The position numbers and the translations under genes were made by a program. The notes under the pieces were generated by a model that was given only the letters and a program-made list of their open reading frames with translations, searched no databases and was not told where the DNA came from. Below are positions 18,592 to 28,237 of a stretch of DNA of 64,000 nt, one piece after another (position 1 is the first letter of the stretch; each line of letters begins with the position of its first letter). Source of the stretch: Psychroserpens sp. NJDZ02 (GTDB lineage Bacteria; Bacteroidota; Bacteroidia; Flavobacteriales; Flavobacteriaceae); NCBI RefSeq assembly GCF_004843725.1, contig NZ_CP039451.1, positions 1,920,501 through 1,984,500 of the forward strand. The letters run 5' to 3'.

Positions 18592-19017
18592 ATGATAAAA
18601 ATGTTGCACTCGTATTGGGCCTATTTAGTGTTTTTTATGATGATAATTGCCACAGCAAATGCATTGATAAAGTATTTTGGTAAAAAAGAATATGAACCTT
18701 TAGATTTTCGTATTGCATTATTTACTTTAATAGTTTCTCATATTCAATTATTGTTAGGTATTGTTTTGTGGTTTTCGCAAGATTATTTTGGAGAGAGTTC
18801 TATAAAGGAAGTTATGGGGAATTCAGCATTACGTTCTAATGCTGTGGAACATCCCGTTGCAATGATTTTGGCGGTAGCTTTTATTACTATTGGTTATTCG
18901 AAACATAAAAAGAAATTAACGTCTGCAGGAAAATTGAAACCGTTGGCTATCTTTTATACTTTGGCATTTGTTCTAGTCTTAGCAAAATTACCGTGGAAGG
19001 CATGGTTTAATTTATAA
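18592..19017 (+). CDS. Four-helix membrane protein (cytochrome b-like annotation in relatives)
   Basis: The small integral membrane protein has 141 residues and four predicted helices at about 7-25, 41-63, 88-104 and 117-135. Conserved-looking polar points are LHSYWAY near the N-terminus, SHIQLLLGIVLW in helix 2 and RSNAVEHPVAMILA in helix 3. The His residues at 6, 50 and 87 could be haem ligands, and I recall homologues being labelled cytochrome B, but I cannot confirm haem binding. It is followed by a bidirectional terminator and faces the nuclease gene. A dead copy lies at 15381-15605. Confidence 0.75.
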   Translation: MIKMLHSYWAYLVFFMMIIATANALIKYFGKKEYEPLDFRIALFTLIVSHIQLLLGIVLWFSQDYFGESSIKEVMGNSALRSNAVEHPVAMILAVAFITIGYSKHKKKLTSAGKLKPLAIFYTLAFVLVLAKLPWKAWFNL

Positions 19018-19022
19018 TAAAC

Positions 19023-19050
19023 AAAAAGCGACCAATTGGTCGCTTTTTTG
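19023..19050. terminator. Bidirectional terminator between convergent genes
   Basis: AAAAAGCGACC / GGTCGCTTTTTT around an AATT centre, with A- and T-runs on both sides. It serves the membrane-protein gene (+) and the nuclease gene (-). Confidence 0.9.
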
Positions 19051-19072
19051 CGTTTTTAGAGTTTGAATTTCT

Positions 19073-20149
19073 TTATTTACTGGAAGGTTTTTTAGTCTCG
19101 ATTTCTTTGATTAAATACATATACACAGGAAAGTGATCACTAAACCCATTGGTGAAACCGCCATCTGCAAAACTGCGAAGAGGATAGCCTTTAAATCGTC
19201 CCTTTTTTGTCACTAAATAGTTTTGGTTAAAAATTCCTGCTTTGTAGTATGTCCAATTAGAATAATCTTTATTTAAAAAAGGTTGAGTCATCATAATCTG
19301 ATCAAATAAACTCCAGGCATCTCTATAAGCTGTGGTTCCTAAGCCACGTTTTTTTAACATATCTATAAATGGGTTGTAAATACCTTTAAAGTCCACTTTT
19401 TCTTTTTTTCTTTCAGCCTTTAAAACGGCTTTTACACTGGCGTTTGTTGGATTGTCATTTAAATCGCCCATAGTTATTATTTTAGCGTAAGGATTCAGGG
19501 ATTGTAAGCTATCCATTAAGTGTTTATTAAGTTTGGCGGCTGCCACACGTTTAGGTCTGCTTTTAGCCTCTCCTCCACGTCTTGACGGCCAATGGTTAAC
19601 AATAATATGTATTGTTTCTTCTTCTAGCTTTCCTGTAACTAATAATTGATCTCTAGTGTTTTGGCGCTTATGCGTGTCGCTATCATATATTTTTAGGGTA
19701 TGTGTGCTTTTGGAAATCACTTGAAATAGTGATTTTTGATACAAAAGACCTACATCTATACTTCTATTGTCTGGGCCATCAAAATGAACAATAGCATAAT
19801 CCTTGCTCAATAGTAAAGGGTCATTTACGACATCTTCTAGGACAGAAATGTTTTCAATTTCACAGACTCCTATTAATGCTGGGCTATTATTAGTAATGTC
19901 GTTTCCAATATCAGAAATTACACGTGCCATATTGTGTACTTTTTTCTTGTAGATTTTTGAACGATTAACCTTAATTTCCATCATTGGACTTGCTTCGTCA
20001 AATTTTGTAGGATCATTAATGGTGTCAAATAAATTCTCTAGATTATAGAATGCTATGGTGTGTATTCGATAATTTTTTTCTTCTTGTCCAGTAAGATTTA
20101 TATAAACTATTAATAATAGTAATGTAAGTCTATAATTTAAGTGGTTCAT
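19073..20149 (-). CDS. Exported endonuclease/exonuclease/phosphatase-family protein
   Basis: This 358-residue member of the metal-dependent DNase I-like phosphohydrolase superfamily may be a secreted nuclease or phosphodiesterase. An N-terminal hydrophobic segment (YRLTLLLLIVYINLTG) looks like a signal peptide. The catalytic signatures are all present: FYNLENLFDT, the metal-binding Glu in GVCEIENISVL, NHWPSRRGGEAKSRP, GDLNDNPTN, SLFDQIMMTQ and the catalytic SDHFPVY near the C-terminus. It is transcribed divergently from receptor C and shares a 140-base promoter region with it. With DUF5689 and TonB neighbours it could release nucleotides or phosphate from extracellular nucleic acid, but the substrate class is not fixed by the fold. 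Confidence 0.88.
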   Translation of the reverse strand: MNHLNYRLTLLLLIVYINLTGQEEKNYRIHTIAFYNLENLFDTINDPTKFDEASPMMEIKVNRSKIYKKKVHNMARVISDIGNDITNNSPALIGVCEIENISVLEDVVNDPLLLSKDYAIVHFDGPDNRSIDVGLLYQKSLFQVISKSTHTLKIYDSDTHKRQNTRDQLLVTGKLEEETIHIIVNHWPSRRGGEAKSRPKRVAAAKLNKHLMDSLQSLNPYAKIITMGDLNDNPTNASVKAVLKAERKKEKVDFKGIYNPFIDMLKKRGLGTTAYRDAWSLFDQIMMTQPFLNKDYSNWTYYKAGIFNQNYLVTKKGRFKGYPLRSFADGGFTNGFSDHFPVYMYLIKEIETKKPSSK

Positions 20150-20289
20150 TATTTAATGTGTTATGGTTTAGGTGGTTATTTGCAAATTGATTTTCAAAAG
20201 TATATATTTATTAAATATAATATAAAATACTAAGTCTTTAAAAATCAATATTTAACGTAATGGTAGGGCTTTGACACTAATCTCAGTAT
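20150..20289. promoter_or_regulatory. Divergent promoter region between nuclease gene and receptor C
   Basis: Both genes are transcribed from this 140-base AT-rich interval. On the minus strand TACTTTTG (20195-20202) fits a -7 element for the nuclease gene. On the plus strand a single TTTAACGTAATGG near 20249 recalls half of the receptor A/B operator, but the pair is not complete. Confidence 0.45.
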
Positions 20290-23181
20290 ATGACAAGAAA
20301 TTTTTTAGTATTCGTCTTCTTGATTTTTTCAAAATTCACGCTCTTCGCTCAGGATACCGTAGTAAAAGGAAGTGTTAATGATGCTGTAACTAATCGACCT
20401 ATATCAGGAGTGATTGTAACCATAGAGGATTCCGGTTTAACAACTAAAACAGATGATTTTGGTCAATTCATCTTTCGTGAAAATATTCCATTTGGAGAAC
20501 AGGTTTTAAAAATTGAGCAAGTAGATTATACTACTAAGCGTTACCCTATAATTGTAAATAGCGGAAAAACTATCGATATACAAGATATGACTTTAGCTTA
20601 CAAATTAGGTGATAGTAAGGCTATGTATATTATTTCCATTTCAGATGAGCAATTAAATAGTGAAGATGATGGATTGACTAGTAATGTTTCGGGGTTATTG
20701 CAAGCTTCTAAAGATGCTTTTTTAACTGCGGCTGCATATGATTTTAGTGCAACTTTTTTTAGGCCAAGAGGTTTGGATAATGCTAATGGTAAAGTTTTAA
20801 TTAATGGTCTTGAACTAAATAAACAAAATACAGGTCGACCACAATGGGGGAATTGGGGTGGTATTAATGATGTGCAGCGTAACCAAGATTTTTCGATGGG
20901 AATGTCTTCTAACGATTATAATTTTGGAGATCTAGCTGGAACAAATAATATTATTATGAGAGCCTCTAAATACCGTAATGGTGGACGTTTGTCTATGGCA
21001 TCAGCCAATAGAAGTTACCAAAGTCGTTTGATGCTTAGTTATAATTCTGGTTTGATGAAAAACAATTGGGCTTATAGTGTGTTAGCTTCCAGAAGGTTTG
21101 GAAATGGAGGTTATGTGGAGGGAACATTGTATGACGCTAATTCCTTTACGGCTTCAGTAGAAAAACAAATAAATGCCGAGCATAGTCTTAATTTTACAGC
21201 TATTTACGCTCAAAATAGAAGAGGTAAAGGAACCGCTTTAACGGATGAAATTTTTGATTTAAAAGGAAGTCAGTATAATCCTTTTTGGGGAATTCAAAAT
21301 GGAGAAATAAGAAACTCTAGAATACGAGAAATAGAAGAACCAATTATAATGTTAAACCACTATTGGAGTATTTCGGAAAACGCATCAATAAATACAAATA
21401 TTGGATATCAATTCGGGACCTCTGGAAATACAAGAGTAGATAATGGCGGGACGCGTTTAGTAAATTTTCAAGGACAGGATAGTTACATTGGAGGTGCACG
21501 TAATACCGATCCTACGTATTACCAAAACTTACCAAGTTATTTTTTGAATGTTGACGGAGGGCCAACAGCTTATAATTATGAACAAGCTTATATAGCACAA
21601 CAAACGTTTCAAAATGATGGTCAGTTTAATTGGAATGATCTTTATATCGCTAATACAAATGCAGCAAATCAAGGGTTTAATTCAATTTATGCTATTCAAG
21701 AAGATAGAGTAGACGATAAGCAGTTAATGGCTAATATTATTTTTGATACCCAGTTAAGTGGTAACATTCGTTTAAACGCAGCAGTAAATTATAGGGATTT
21801 AAAAAGTGAAAATTTTGCGGTAGTTTCAGATTTGTTGGGAGGAACAGGTTATTTAGATGTGGATTTTTTCTCTGATGAAACAACAGAGTCTACCGATGGA
21901 ACATTAACAACAGCTCAATCGGATGTAAGAAACCCTAATAGAATAGTTACAGAAGGAGAGCGTTATAAATACAATTATAATATTGATGCTAATGTATTTA
22001 GTGCTTTTGCGCAATCTGTATTTAATTACAGTAAAGTAGACTTTTATTTAGCAGGTAATGTTTCAATAACAAATTATCAACGGGAGGGGTTTTTTGAAAA
22101 CGGCTATTTTACCGGTCATTCTTTTGGTAAAGGAGAAAAAGTTCAATTTAAAAATTTTGGAACAAAAGCAGGCGCAACTTATAAACTGTCTGGTAGGCAT
22201 ATATTGGATTTTAATGGGGCATACTTCACCAAGGCGCCTAATATTGGAAATACGTTTGCTAATGTTAGGCAGTCCAATATGCTTATTGAAGATGTGGATA
22301 GTCAAATTATTACAAGTCTAGATGCTAGTTATGTTTTTAGATCTACAATTGTAAAAACAAGGTTGACAGGGTTTTATTCTAGTTTTAAAAATGGGACAGA
22401 AACAGGATTTTATTATAGTGAAGGTGTAGGGAATAATCTAGTCCAAGAAGCGGTTACAGGGATAGAAACACAACGTATTGGAGCTGAGTTTGGTATTGAG
22501 GCGCAAGTGACACCTACGATAAAGCTAAAAGGCGCTGTTTCTGTTGGACAGTATACCTATAATAATAACCCTAATTTAACTTTTTATAGCCAAGAATTTG
22601 GCGTGGGACGTGCAGTCTTTGGTCACGGAACAACTAATCTTAAGGATTTACATATTTCTGGAGGACCAGAACAGGCAGTACAATTAGGTTTTGAGTATCG
22701 TGATCCAGGATACTGGAATGTTGGAGTTACTGCTAATCACTTCTCTAATGCGTATGTAGATGCAAGTGCAATAAAAAGAAGTGCGGCTTTTGTAACAGAT
22801 CCAGAATTATATTCCGAAACCCAGTTTCAGGAAGGTACTGCGGATGGAGCTGTTTATGTTTTAACTGGTGGTGAGATTAATAACATAGATCCAGATATTG
22901 CTAAACAATTATTACAGCAAGAAAAGTTTGATTCTTATATGTTAGTCAATATAATTGGAGGTAAATCGTGGAGAGTAGGCGATTATTTTTTAGGTTTTTT
23001 TGCTACTATAAATAACGTGCTTAATCAAGAGTATAAAACGGGTGGTTTTGAACAATCTAGGCGTGTCGATTATAGAAGTCAATTAGCGGAACAAACCAAT
23101 GCTAACGGACCTGTGTTTGGTAACCGTTATTTTTTTGGAAATGGAACCACTTATTATTTAAATGTTTATGTAAGATTTTAA
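20290..23181 (+). CDS. TonB-dependent receptor C with carboxypeptidase-like regulatory domain
   Basis: This 963-residue outer-membrane receptor has a signal peptide (LVFVFLIFSKFTLFAQ), a carboxypeptidase-like domain (about 22-100, VVKGSVNDAVTNRPISGVIV), a plug (about 110-240, with FFRPRGLDNANGKVLINGLE and MGMSSNDYNFGDLAGTNNII) and a long barrel ending YLNVYVRF. It is distinct in sequence from receptors A and B. It is followed by the DUF5689 lipoprotein gene with a 32-base gap and is divergent from the nuclease gene. That gene set suggests one uptake unit: the nuclease cleaves, the lipoprotein binds, the receptor imports. This is inferred from arrangement only. Confidence 0.9.
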   Translation: MTRNFLVFVFLIFSKFTLFAQDTVVKGSVNDAVTNRPISGVIVTIEDSGLTTKTDDFGQFIFRENIPFGEQVLKIEQVDYTTKRYPIIVNSGKTIDIQDMTLAYKLGDSKAMYIISISDEQLNSEDDGLTSNVSGLLQASKDAFLTAAAYDFSATFFRPRGLDNANGKVLINGLELNKQNTGRPQWGNWGGINDVQRNQDFSMGMSSNDYNFGDLAGTNNIIMRASKYRNGGRLSMASANRSYQSRLMLSYNSGLMKNNWAYSVLASRRFGNGGYVEGTLYDANSFTASVEKQINAEHSLNFTAIYAQNRRGKGTALTDEIFDLKGSQYNPFWGIQNGEIRNSRIREIEEPIIMLNHYWSISENASINTNIGYQFGTSGNTRVDNGGTRLVNFQGQDSYIGGARNTDPTYYQNLPSYFLNVDGGPTAYNYEQAYIAQQTFQNDGQFNWNDLYIANTNAANQGFNSIYAIQEDRVDDKQLMANIIFDTQLSGNIRLNAAVNYRDLKSENFAVVSDLLGGTGYLDVDFFSDETTESTDGTLTTAQSDVRNPNRIVTEGERYKYNYNIDANVFSAFAQSVFNYSKVDFYLAGNVSITNYQREGFFENGYFTGHSFGKGEKVQFKNFGTKAGATYKLSGRHILDFNGAYFTKAPNIGNTFANVRQSNMLIEDVDSQIITSLDASYVFRSTIVKTRLTGFYSSFKNGTETGFYYSEGVGNNLVQEAVTGIETQRIGAEFGIEAQVTPTIKLKGAVSVGQYTYNNNPNLTFYSQEFGVGRAVFGHGTTNLKDLHISGGPEQAVQLGFEYRDPGYWNVGVTANHFSNAYVDASAIKRSAAFVTDPELYSETQFQEGTADGAVYVLTGGEINNIDPDIAKQLLQQEKFDSYMLVNIIGGKSWRVGDYFLGFFATINNVLNQEYKTGGFEQSRRVDYRSQLAEQTNANGPVFGNRYFFGNGTTYYLNVYVRF

Positions 23182-23213
23182 TTATGTTTAGAAATAAAAG
23201 AAATTTAAGAACA

Positions 23214-24584
23214 ATGAAAACATACCAAATAGCATTATTGATAACTAGCCTGTTTATGGGTTTTAGTTGTGTGCAAGATGATGATTTTGATATACCTACT
23301 AGTCTTGCGGGAATTACAACGTATCCAAATGAAGACGCTCAATTTAATTCAATTAGCGCCATTTTAGGAAATTTTGGGACAGGTAATGGAGATCCCGTAA
23401 TCTATGAAGAGGTAACAGAAGGGGTTTCTGAAAAATATACAGAAGGCTATGTGGTCTCGAGTGATGAGGGTGGTAACTTTTATAAGCAGCTAGTGATACA
23501 GGATGCTCGGGAAAATCCGACAGCAGCCATTATAATTCAAGTGGATAAAAACCCTATGTTCACACAGTACGAATTTGGACGTAAAGTGTATGTTAGACTA
23601 AACGGGTTAGCCGTAGGGGAAAGTAATGGAGTGATCCAGCTAGGTCGATTGGAAGGTGATCAGTTAGAGCGTATTTCAAGTACACAAGTAACCGAATATA
23701 TTAAAAGGACTGATGTGGTTGCTACTATTGTGCCAAAAAACGTTTCTATTGTGGATTTTTCTGACGGATTAGAAAGTCAATACATTAGACTAAATAATAT
23801 GAGATTTGATGATAATCTCGTGGGGCAGACTTTTGCTTCAGAAATTAATGATAGTTTTAATGGAGAGCGTTTAATGTTTAATTGTTTAGGGAATAGTTTT
23901 GTTTTAAGTACAAGTACCTTTTCAGATTTTAAAAGTGTGACCTTACCCGAAGGAAGAGGATATCTTGATGGGGTTTTGACTAGAGACTTCTATGACGACT
24001 TTTATACAATCTATGTAAACACACCAGAAACTGTACAATTTAATGATCAGGATCCTTGTCCTGAGCCTTTGTTAACCGCTTATTTTACAGCAGCGTCAGA
24101 TAATACTAATTTTAATTTTGAAGGATGGTTAAATAGTACTCAGGAAGGCAGCGAATCATGGACAGAACAAGTCTACCAAGGGAATGGATTCGCTGAATTT
24201 TCGGCATTATCTTCAGGGGATGCAAGTAATATAGGGTGGCTTATTTCTCCAATGCTAGATTTAGATCAAGGGGATGGTGAAATGTTAACTTTTCAAACAG
24301 AACATGCGTATCCAGATGCCGGACATGACGCAATAAAAGTTTATATTTCCACAAATTTTGATGGGACACAAGCAGGTATTTTAAATGCGACTTGGGAAGC
24401 GTTAGATTTTACGTCAAGTTTAGAGGCTAATTTTGATAACTGGTTTACTTGGACAAGTTCTGGAGATATAGACTTATCAGCTTATTCTGGAGCGGGTTAC
24501 ATTGCTTTTGTTTACACAGGAAGTGATACTAATAATTTAAACTCAACGGTACATTTGGATAACGTATTTGTAACAGCGCAATAA
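23214..24584 (+). CDS. DUF5689-type surface lipoprotein
   Basis: The lipoprotein is probably surface-exposed and the partner of receptor C. I prefer the ATG at 23214 over 23184 because it gives a compact lipoprotein signal (ALLITSLFMGFSC, Cys19); the protein is then 456 residues. About 30-240 matches the DUF5689 pattern (YTEGYVVSSDEGGNFYKQLV, IQDARENPTAAIIIQ, GRKVYVRLNGLAVGESNGVI), a region with an OB-fold-like look. About 290-455 resembles a choice-of-anchor/jelly-roll domain (GWLISPMLDLDQGDGEMLTF ... STVHLDNVFVTAQ). OB-like folds often bind nucleic acids, which fits the nearby nuclease, but binding is not shown by the sequence. Confidence 0.78.
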   Translation: MKTYQIALLITSLFMGFSCVQDDDFDIPTSLAGITTYPNEDAQFNSISAILGNFGTGNGDPVIYEEVTEGVSEKYTEGYVVSSDEGGNFYKQLVIQDARENPTAAIIIQVDKNPMFTQYEFGRKVYVRLNGLAVGESNGVIQLGRLEGDQLERISSTQVTEYIKRTDVVATIVPKNVSIVDFSDGLESQYIRLNNMRFDDNLVGQTFASEINDSFNGERLMFNCLGNSFVLSTSTFSDFKSVTLPEGRGYLDGVLTRDFYDDFYTIYVNTPETVQFNDQDPCPEPLLTAYFTAASDNTNFNFEGWLNSTQEGSESWTEQVYQGNGFAEFSALSSGDASNIGWLISPMLDLDQGDGEMLTFQTEHAYPDAGHDAIKVYISTNFDGTQAGILNATWEALDFTSSLEANFDNWFTWTSSGDIDLSAYSGAGYIAFVYTGSDTNNLNSTVHLDNVFVTAQ

Positions 24585-24653
24585 AATAATTTTAATTTTT
24601 AATCTAAAAAGTAAGTCACTCGGTTGGACGTAGGTGACTCATTCTAATAATTT

Positions 24654-25040
24654 ATGAATAATAATAATACATTTGATCAGTTTTTCTTTACTGTATTTAC
24701 AGCTTTTAAAACAAAGTTTAAACAAAAAGCTAATACAATAGCTTTAGTTTATATTTCTATATTACAAATAGCCTTGTGCTTTTTGTTGGGAGTGTTTATT
24801 GCTACTTTTTTAACAAAAATGAATGCGTCTACAATCTCAAGTGAAAAAGCTTGGACATTATTTGTGCTTTCTGCTATGGCTATTCATTTTAAAAATTGGT
24901 TAAATTATAATGGGAAAGCTAGGAAGGTTTTAAATGCTAAGTTTAATAAAAGTAAAACAAAGAAACATAGCCTAATAATGTTGTTTAGTTTACCATTTGT
25001 ATGTTTAATACTTGGGTTGATTCTACTTCAAAGTTTATAG
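24654..25040 (+). CDS. Small hypothetical membrane protein
   Basis: The 128-residue protein has three predicted helices (about 28-50, 60-78, 104-126). The soluble loop contains AIHFKNWLNYNGKARKVLNA, a pattern I associate with uncharacterised flavobacterial membrane proteins. No function can be proposed. It lies 69 bases after the DUF5689 gene, separated by a weak inverted repeat (AGTCAC / GTGACT). Part of its last codons and its downstream terminator appear to have been duplicated near 28190-28268. Confidence 0.6.
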   Translation: MNNNNTFDQFFFTVFTAFKTKFKQKANTIALVYISILQIALCFLLGVFIATFLTKMNASTISSEKAWTLFVLSAMAIHFKNWLNYNGKARKVLNAKFNKSKTKKHSLIMLFSLPFVCLILGLILLQSL

Positions 25041-25068
25041 TTTTAAATTTTCACTACAATAACAAAGC

Positions 25069-25095
25069 CTGCTAATTATAGTGGGTTTTCTTATA
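25069..25095 (+). terminator. Imperfect terminator after the 128-residue membrane protein
   Basis: AAGCCTGCT AATTAT AGTGGGTTTT forms an imperfect hairpin followed by a T-rich run. It is homologous to the better-formed hairpin at 28238-28268. Confidence 0.6.
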
Positions 25096-25217
25096 TAAAA
25101 TGAGGAGTCATAATTTAAAAATAGCAAATCATTCAGCGATATGTTTTTAATCCAGATTTTTATATTTAAATTTAGCGGCTATTTATCAGCATAATATAAT
25201 TTTTAAACAAATTAACT

Positions 25218-25244
25218 TATGTCATAATTAACTAATGTGACATA
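25218..25244. promoter_or_regulatory. Inverted repeat upstream of the OmpA-family gene
   Basis: TATGTCA and TGACATA form perfect seven-base arms around a 13-base AT-rich spacer, ending 18 bases before the start codon at 25263. Position and symmetry suggest a regulator site, or an mRNA leader hairpin. Confidence 0.4.
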
Positions 25245-25262
25245 GTAAAACACTGAAAACTA

Positions 25263-26954
25263 ATGAAAAATGTACTAAAATTGCTATTAATTGGATTGTT
25301 TCCATTTGTGTTTACAGCAAATGCTCAACAAGATGATTCTAATTATTTTCAATTATCACCAAGAGTAGGTTATGACTTCCCAAGTTATAACAGTAATACA
25401 CCATTTATTGATTATAAAGGAGGCTTGGATTTGGGATTGTCTTTAGATTATTATTGGAATTGGTTTGGAGTAGGGTTTGATTTTGATTACATCAAAAACA
25501 CTCCGGAAAGCACTTATCCAACGGAAGATATTTATAATACAGATCGAACACTTTTAAGTGATTTTAATCTTACCGAGAATAATATTTCTAGAGTGTTTTA
25601 TGGAATTGGACCAAATTTTCAATATAGAAGTTTTTCTAGAAAGTTTACAGCAGAATTGAATACGCGTTTTGGATTAGCGTCAATTGAAGGAGGAAGAACT
25701 TATTTAGAAAGTACATCACCTGCAATTCCTTTAAATTTTCACTCAGGATATAAGGATTCTGGGGTATTTAGCTTTAAAGGTCAATTGCGTTTTACTTATT
25801 ATCTAAATGCTAATTGGGGTATTAATACAGGTGCGTATTACATGCGTCATTTTGATACTCAAGATTTAGTTGATACGCCTTTAGCGGCTTCTTCACTTTA
25901 CCACCCGTTAGTCTCTAGTAGTTTAGATTCTGATGGTGCATTTAAAAAAGCTGAGCCATGTGATTGTGATATTTCTTCTGTTGGCGTTTTTGCAGGATTA
26001 ACTTATAAGTTTGTAAAAAGAGAAAAAACAAAAAATTATAAATGTAATATAACAGTTACAGCTAAAGATAGATTTTCGCACGAAGTTTTACCAAATACGG
26101 ATGTGGTTTTAAAAGATTTGTATGAGAAGATAGTAGAAACAGGTAAAACTAATTCTTATGGAGTTGTAGTGTTTAATAATGTGCCCCAAAACGATTATAT
26201 ATTAGCAGGAAAATTTGAGGCTATAGATCTAGAAGAAACGGCAGTGCTAAAAGACGAATTTATTGATTGTAATAAAGACGGTAGTGGTATGCAAAAAGAA
26301 ATTCTGTACAGTGATTTGAACTTTGTGCTAAGAGGAGATGTTGTAGAGTGTAATACAGCTATAGGTATTCAAGGTGTTGAAATTATTTTAAGAAATGAAA
26401 ATAGACCTGGAGAGAAAAGTGTTTTATCGGATGTTGATGGCGATTTTATGTTTTATTTAAAACAGGCTTCTGGTTTTGTTTTAAGGGGGCGAAAAGATGG
26501 TTATTTTTCAAACGAAGTCTCTATTTCTTCAAGTGATTATGATAGAAATAAATCATTATTTGTGGACTTTCATATGTGTGTAAATCCATGTGGTCAGTCA
26601 ATTAAGTTAGATAATATTATTTTTGACTTAGGGAGATGGGATATTTTAGCAGCAGCAAGTCAAGATTTAATTTACGTTGTAGAGTTAATGGAAGATAATC
26701 CATCAATTAAAGTAGAAATGTCATCGCATACAGATGCGAGAGGTCGCGATGATTTTAATCAAGTATTGTCTCAGAAACGAGCACAATCTACAGTTGATTA
26801 CTTACTAACAAAAGGAATTTCAAGAGAGCGTTTATTAGTTCGTGGAGCAGGTGAATCAGAATTGTTAAATCGATGTAAAGATGGTGTAGATTGCACAGAA
26901 GAAGAGCATACAGTTAATCGTAGAACAGAATTTAAAGTAATCTGTTCAGAATAA
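25263..26954 (+). CDS. OmpA-family outer-membrane protein with central beta-sandwich domains
   Basis: This 563-residue protein has a signal peptide (LLLIGLFPFVFTANA), an N-terminal beta-barrel-like region (about 22-250, rich in Tyr/Trp/Asn strands), two prealbumin/CNA-B-like regions (about 262-335 and 345-435, YGVVVFNNVPQNDYILAG and VLSDVDGDFMFYLK) and a C-terminal OmpA peptidoglycan-binding domain (about 450-560, IIFDLGRWDILAAA, SSHTDARGRDDFNQ, QKRAQSTVDYLL). It probably links the outer membrane to the cell wall. A decayed second copy of its 5' part lies at 28457-28748. The neighbouring lipoprotein gene follows after 45 bases, so the two may be an operon. Confidence 0.88.
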   Translation: MKNVLKLLLIGLFPFVFTANAQQDDSNYFQLSPRVGYDFPSYNSNTPFIDYKGGLDLGLSLDYYWNWFGVGFDFDYIKNTPESTYPTEDIYNTDRTLLSDFNLTENNISRVFYGIGPNFQYRSFSRKFTAELNTRFGLASIEGGRTYLESTSPAIPLNFHSGYKDSGVFSFKGQLRFTYYLNANWGINTGAYYMRHFDTQDLVDTPLAASSLYHPLVSSSLDSDGAFKKAEPCDCDISSVGVFAGLTYKFVKREKTKNYKCNITVTAKDRFSHEVLPNTDVVLKDLYEKIVETGKTNSYGVVVFNNVPQNDYILAGKFEAIDLEETAVLKDEFIDCNKDGSGMQKEILYSDLNFVLRGDVVECNTAIGIQGVEIILRNENRPGEKSVLSDVDGDFMFYLKQASGFVLRGRKDGYFSNEVSISSSDYDRNKSLFVDFHMCVNPCGQSIKLDNIIFDLGRWDILAAASQDLIYVVELMEDNPSIKVEMSSHTDARGRDDFNQVLSQKRAQSTVDYLLTKGISRERLLVRGAGESELLNRCKDGVDCTEEEHTVNRRTEFKVICSE

Positions 26955-26999
26955 ATGTATAAGTTTTACAGATAAATCTATTTTTAATAAAAAAACAAA

Positions 27000-28118
27000 A
27001 TGAATACAAAATATAAAATCAATAAAAACACTAATTTAAAACTAGAGTTTTTTAAAGTGTCAAAATTAGTAATACTAGCTGTTGTTTTTCTATTTAATAC
27101 AGCATGTAATGATGAAGAGTGTGAGTTTGATGAAAGAGAAATCGCTTTAACACCTGGTGTAATTAGTTGTGCACCAGTATCAGTCTTAAACTTATCTACA
27201 GGTGTCGATGTAGAAGGTAATGTTATAGAGGCCGCTTATGGTGCTCAAGACCCATTTTGGAGAATATTAAATAATCCACCAAATATTACTAGTGGAGTAA
27301 ATCTTCCATGTTCAGATCCTATACTTGATTCTTTTTCGGGCTTAGGCTATGTCGTTAGTCTGGATGATGGTGGTGTTGATAGTTGGGTAGATTTGGAAGG
27401 GGCATCTGCTATTGCTCCGTTCGACTTAGGTCCTGATGGGGATACTTATAATTGTGATGTGCCTTTTTCACTTCCAATTACTAATTTAATTAAGGTGCCT
27501 TATGTTTTTGAGCGTTCCTTTTGTATGTCGTCAGATGCAAGCGTCGATTTTTCTTTAACTTATACGGGGACTCAAGAAGTTAGCTTGAAATTAATAGATA
27601 ATGTTACAAATAGTGTTTTAGATACAAGTCCGGCATTTGGTTCTATGGGGGTCTTTCAAACCTGGTTAGTGAGTGGTTTGTCTTTGACTGCTGGTAGTTA
27701 TAGTGTTCGTGCAGAATTAATAAAGAATAGTAGAACTGGAAGATTAGGTTTTTCAGTATTGGGAGATATAACTATTGCTAATGGTGACTTGGCTTTAACT
27801 AATAATTTAGAAGGCTGTTGTGATAATAATGTTATTAGTGTTTTAGCGATTAGTGAAAGTGACTGTGATAGATCGTTTAATTCTAGAGAAGATACTGTAG
27901 CTAGCTGGAAAATAAACTTATTTAATAGTTTAGGTGAAGATATCAGCAGTGGAGCTACAGATATAAACGGAAATTTTTTCTTTTCTGGTTTAGCGGACGG
28001 AACTTACACCATTGAGGTTAGAGCTGGAGCTGCTTACGCCGAACCATTAATTACAGAGACGGTAACAGTTTTGAACAATGAAGTTAAAATTGTAGAATTT
28101 TATAACTGCCAACTTTAA
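27000..28118 (+). CDS. Hypothetical lipoprotein with C-terminal prealbumin/SdrD-B-like domain
   Basis: The 372-residue protein has a long N-terminal region before a hydrophobic stretch and lipobox (VILAVVFLFNTAC, Cys about 36). No earlier or later ATG gives a better signal. The middle is Cys-containing and beta-rich with no family I recognise. The last 75 residues (KINLFNSLGEDISSGATDIN, FFFSGLADGTYTIEV) look like a SpaA/SdrD-B-type sandwich, as in its upstream OmpA-family neighbour. It is probably a cell-envelope structural partner of that protein. Confidence 0.6.
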   Translation: MNTKYKINKNTNLKLEFFKVSKLVILAVVFLFNTACNDEECEFDEREIALTPGVISCAPVSVLNLSTGVDVEGNVIEAAYGAQDPFWRILNNPPNITSGVNLPCSDPILDSFSGLGYVVSLDDGGVDSWVDLEGASAIAPFDLGPDGDTYNCDVPFSLPITNLIKVPYVFERSFCMSSDASVDFSLTYTGTQEVSLKLIDNVTNSVLDTSPAFGSMGVFQTWLVSGLSLTAGSYSVRAELIKNSRTGRLGFSVLGDITIANGDLALTNNLEGCCDNNVISVLAISESDCDRSFNSREDTVASWKINLFNSLGEDISSGATDINGNFFFSGLADGTYTIEVRAGAAYAEPLITETVTVLNNEVKIVEFYNCQL

Positions 28119-28237
28119 TAGTATTAAGTTAGGATGGCTAAAGGTGGTTGCAGGAGGCTTGAGTTAGGCATCTGCAATGTCATGTTTTATACTCCGAAGT
28201 TTATAGTTTAAGATATTTTATTACGATTACAATTACA

